Assembly (NCBI GenBank): GCA_017402895.1
Contig: JAFPLG010000050.1
Location: forward strand, 1-18,581
Direction of reading: 5' to 3'
Origin: Paludibacteraceae bacterium
GTDB lineage: Bacteria; Bacteroidota; Bacteroidia; Bacteroidales; Paludibacteraceae
DNA: 18,581 nucleotides
The position numbers and the translations under genes are program-made. How positions within the stretch are numbered: the stretch's first letter is position 1; each line of letters begins with the position of its first letter. Under the pieces are notes generated by a model, which saw only the letters and a program-made list of their open reading frames with translations, made no database searches and was not told the origin of the DNA. Shown here one piece after another: positions 17,526 to 18,581 of this stretch.

Positions 17526-17563
17526 CCCACTTTTTCAATTTTCTATTTTCCATTTCCAATTCC
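17526..17563. repeat. Degenerate purine/pyrimidine-biased 6-8 nt repeat in the gldJ-folP gap
   Basis: The minus strand reads as successive units GGAATT, GGAAAT, GGAAAAT, AGAAAAT and TGAAAAAG; the plus strand is correspondingly C/T-rich. It occupies the region just upstream of the folP -7 box and covers where its -33 box should be, which may explain why no clear TTG is found there. Together with the two promoters it accounts for most of the 201-nt divergent gap. Confidence 0.5.
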
Positions 17564-17584
17564 TTTTCGTACCTTTGCCGCGAT
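17546..17584 (+). promoter_or_regulatory. folP promoter, near-leaderless
   Basis: A perfect -7 box TACCTTTG is at 17570-17577. At the expected -33 position only TTTTC (17545-17549) is seen in place of TTG. Transcription should start near 17583-17584, only three or four bases before the folP ATG at 17587, so the mRNA would be nearly leaderless. Confidence 0.6.
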
Positions 17585-17586
17585 TT

Positions 17587-18318
17587 ATGAGCAAGCAGGT
17601 CCTGCATATAGGCGGAAGTGAATTATCGCTGTCAGAACCCCGAATCATGGGTATACTGAATGTCACTCCCGACAGTTTCTATGCCCCTTCACGAGTGACG
17701 ACTCCCGCGCTCGCCGAGCGAGCACGAACGATGATTCGTGACGGAGCCGCCGTGCTGGATATCGGCGGATGCTCCACGCGTCCCGGTGGTCCTCAACCCG
17801 AATTGGAGGAAGAATGGCGGAGAGTAGAACTTGCCCTGCAGATCCTGCGCCGGGAACTGCCGGAAGCTATTCTCTCGCTCGATACCTACCGACAGGAGGT
17901 AGCCCGGCGCGCGCTGGAACAATACGGACCGATGATCATCAACGATGTCACGGGTGGCAACGAGGCGATGTATCAGTTGGTACGCCGGCACCAAGTGCCC
18001 TATGTGCTGACCAAGAAACAACTATCGCCCGAGATGGAAGGCATCCAACTGATCCTGGATCCCGGAATCGGTTTTCTGGGTAGTATGGAGGCGGATTACG
18101 AGGCGCTCAGAACCATACATGAAGAAGCACTACCGCTGCTGGTTGGCGTGTCGCGTAAGTCATTGATTTGGCGCACATTGGATATCACGCCAGACGAGGC
18201 TCTCGCACCCACACAGGCGCTGCATATGTATGCCCTCACCCGCGGCGCAGACATATTGCGCGTGCACGACGTACGAGAAGCTGCACAAACCGTGAAACTA
18301 TATCAGAAATTGAAATAA
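17587..18318 (+). CDS. folP: Dihydropteroate synthase, short form
   Basis: Condenses 4-aminobenzoate with hydroxymethyldihydropterin pyrophosphate in folate synthesis. From ATG 17587 the 243-residue product keeps the TIM-barrel signature residues: GILNVTPDSF (N25), DIGGCSTRPGG (D58), SLDT (D99), INDV (N119), DPGIGF (D158), SRKS (K191) and RVHD (R225, H227). The usual segment with MHxxGxP and the following helix, between PYVL and the DPG motif, is cut to about a dozen residues (142-154), making the protein roughly 25-30 residues short. The glutamate or tyrosine usual in DIGGxSTRPG is Cys. The frame is open upstream to 17479, but that stretch contains the promoter and encodes low-complexity F/L-rich sequence. 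cdaA follows 28 nt downstream. Confidence 0.88.
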   Translation: MSKQVLHIGGSELSLSEPRIMGILNVTPDSFYAPSRVTTPALAERARTMIRDGAAVLDIGGCSTRPGGPQPELEEEWRRVELALQILRRELPEAILSLDTYRQEVARRALEQYGPMIINDVTGGNEAMYQLVRRHQVPYVLTKKQLSPEMEGIQLILDPGIGFLGSMEADYEALRTIHEEALPLLVGVSRKSLIWRTLDITPDEALAPTQALHMYALTRGADILRVHDVREAAQTVKLYQKLK

Positions 18319-18345
18319 ATCGTAAATCGTTAAATCGTAAATAGA
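18316..18345 (+). repeat. TAAATCGT tandem repeat between folP and cdaA
   Basis: TAAATCGT begins at 18316, 18323 and 18331, and the variant TAAATAG at 18338, giving a 7-8 nt period that starts on the folP stop codon and ends just before the cdaA ATG. No hairpin or promoter box is visible, so folP and cdaA are probably co-transcribed. Confidence 0.6.
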
Positions 18346-18346
18346 A

Positions 18347-18581
18347 ATGTTTGGTATTGACTTTCAGATAAAATATATCGTCGACATCCTGCTGGTAGCA
18401 CTTATTCTGTACTACGCATTCCGGTTGTTGCGTCGTTCGGGCGCTGTGAACCTGTTCTGGGGTATTATGGCATTTGTGATAGTATGGTTTCTGGTGAAGT
18501 TTGTATTCCAACTGGAACTGACTTCCGCCATGTTCGACCGCATCATATCGGTGGGTGCCATCGCGCTCATCGTGATCTTCC
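18347..18581 (+). CDS. cdaA: Diadenylate cyclase CdaA, N-terminal part (cut by window end)
   Basis: Membrane-bound enzyme that makes the second messenger c-di-AMP from two ATP. Seventy-eight codons are visible from ATG 18347 and remain open at the right edge. They begin MFGIDFQIKYIVDILLVALI and contain three hydrophobic spans (about 10-24, 37-55 and 65-78) separated by YYAFRLLRRSGAVNLFWGI, which is the typical CdaA/YbbP N-terminus. The catalytic DAC domain (DGA and RHR motifs) lies beyond the window. The neighbourhood folP-cdaA is common in Bacteroidales, which supports the call. Confidence 0.85.
   Translation, partial: MFGIDFQIKYIVDILLVALILYYAFRLLRRSGAVNLFWGIMAFVIVWFLVKFVFQLELTSAMFDRIISVGAIALIVIF

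Noticed and set aside
17479..17586. Upstream start for folP
   Set aside because: The stretch contains the gldJ element, the purine/pyrimidine repeat and the folP -7 box, and encodes low-complexity F/L-rich sequence.

Overview
The window is a dense, ordinary-looking stretch of a Bacteroidota chromosome, most likely order Bacteroidales (inference). The evidence is the gene content (GldB, GldJ, a Bacteroidota-type FolP-CdaA pair), start codons preceded by A-rich leaders instead of Shine-Dalgarno sites, and Bacteroidota promoters with a TAnnTTTG -7 box about 20 nt downstream of a TTG -33 box. No tRNA, rRNA, CRISPR, phage or insertion sequence was seen.

Layout. 1-388: non-coding. A purine-rich tandem repeat lies at the left edge and one strong promoter precedes mreB. 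389-8338 (+): the cell-elongation genes mreB, mreC, mreD, mrdA (PBP2) and rodA run into yraN and mnmG with overlaps or gaps of about 10 nt or less, so one long operon is likely. 8339-8451: a 113-nt gap holding a perfect chromosomal parS site beside a second 20-bp palindrome. 8452-15164 (+): apt, uvrC, tsaE, lolD, gldB, sufS and a secreted endonuclease/exonuclease/phosphatase-family protein, mostly tightly packed. 15174-15209: a bidirectional hairpin terminator between convergent units. 15234-17385 (-): gldJ followed by gcvH. 17386-17586: divergent promoter region. 17587-18581 (+): folP, then the 5' end of the diadenylate cyclase gene cdaA, cut by the window edge.

How the genes fit together. 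MreBCD, PBP2 and RodA form the elongasome that builds the lateral cell wall. LolD, GldB and GldJ concern envelope lipoproteins; GldB and GldJ are known from gliding and type IX secretion in Flavobacteriia. MnmG and TsaE modify tRNA. UvrC repairs DNA, Apt salvages adenine, SufS supplies sulfur, FolP makes folate and CdaA makes c-di-AMP.

Most of the genes are housekeeping. The observations most worth following are a 34-bp GTGCGCGC element, nearly identical and identically placed over the -33 boxes of the mreB and gldJ promoters; the parS plus palindrome pair; a FolP that appears to lack a family segment of roughly 25-30 residues; and recurring 7-8 nt A/G-rich tandem spacers in front of genes. 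I found no clear novel multi-gene system.
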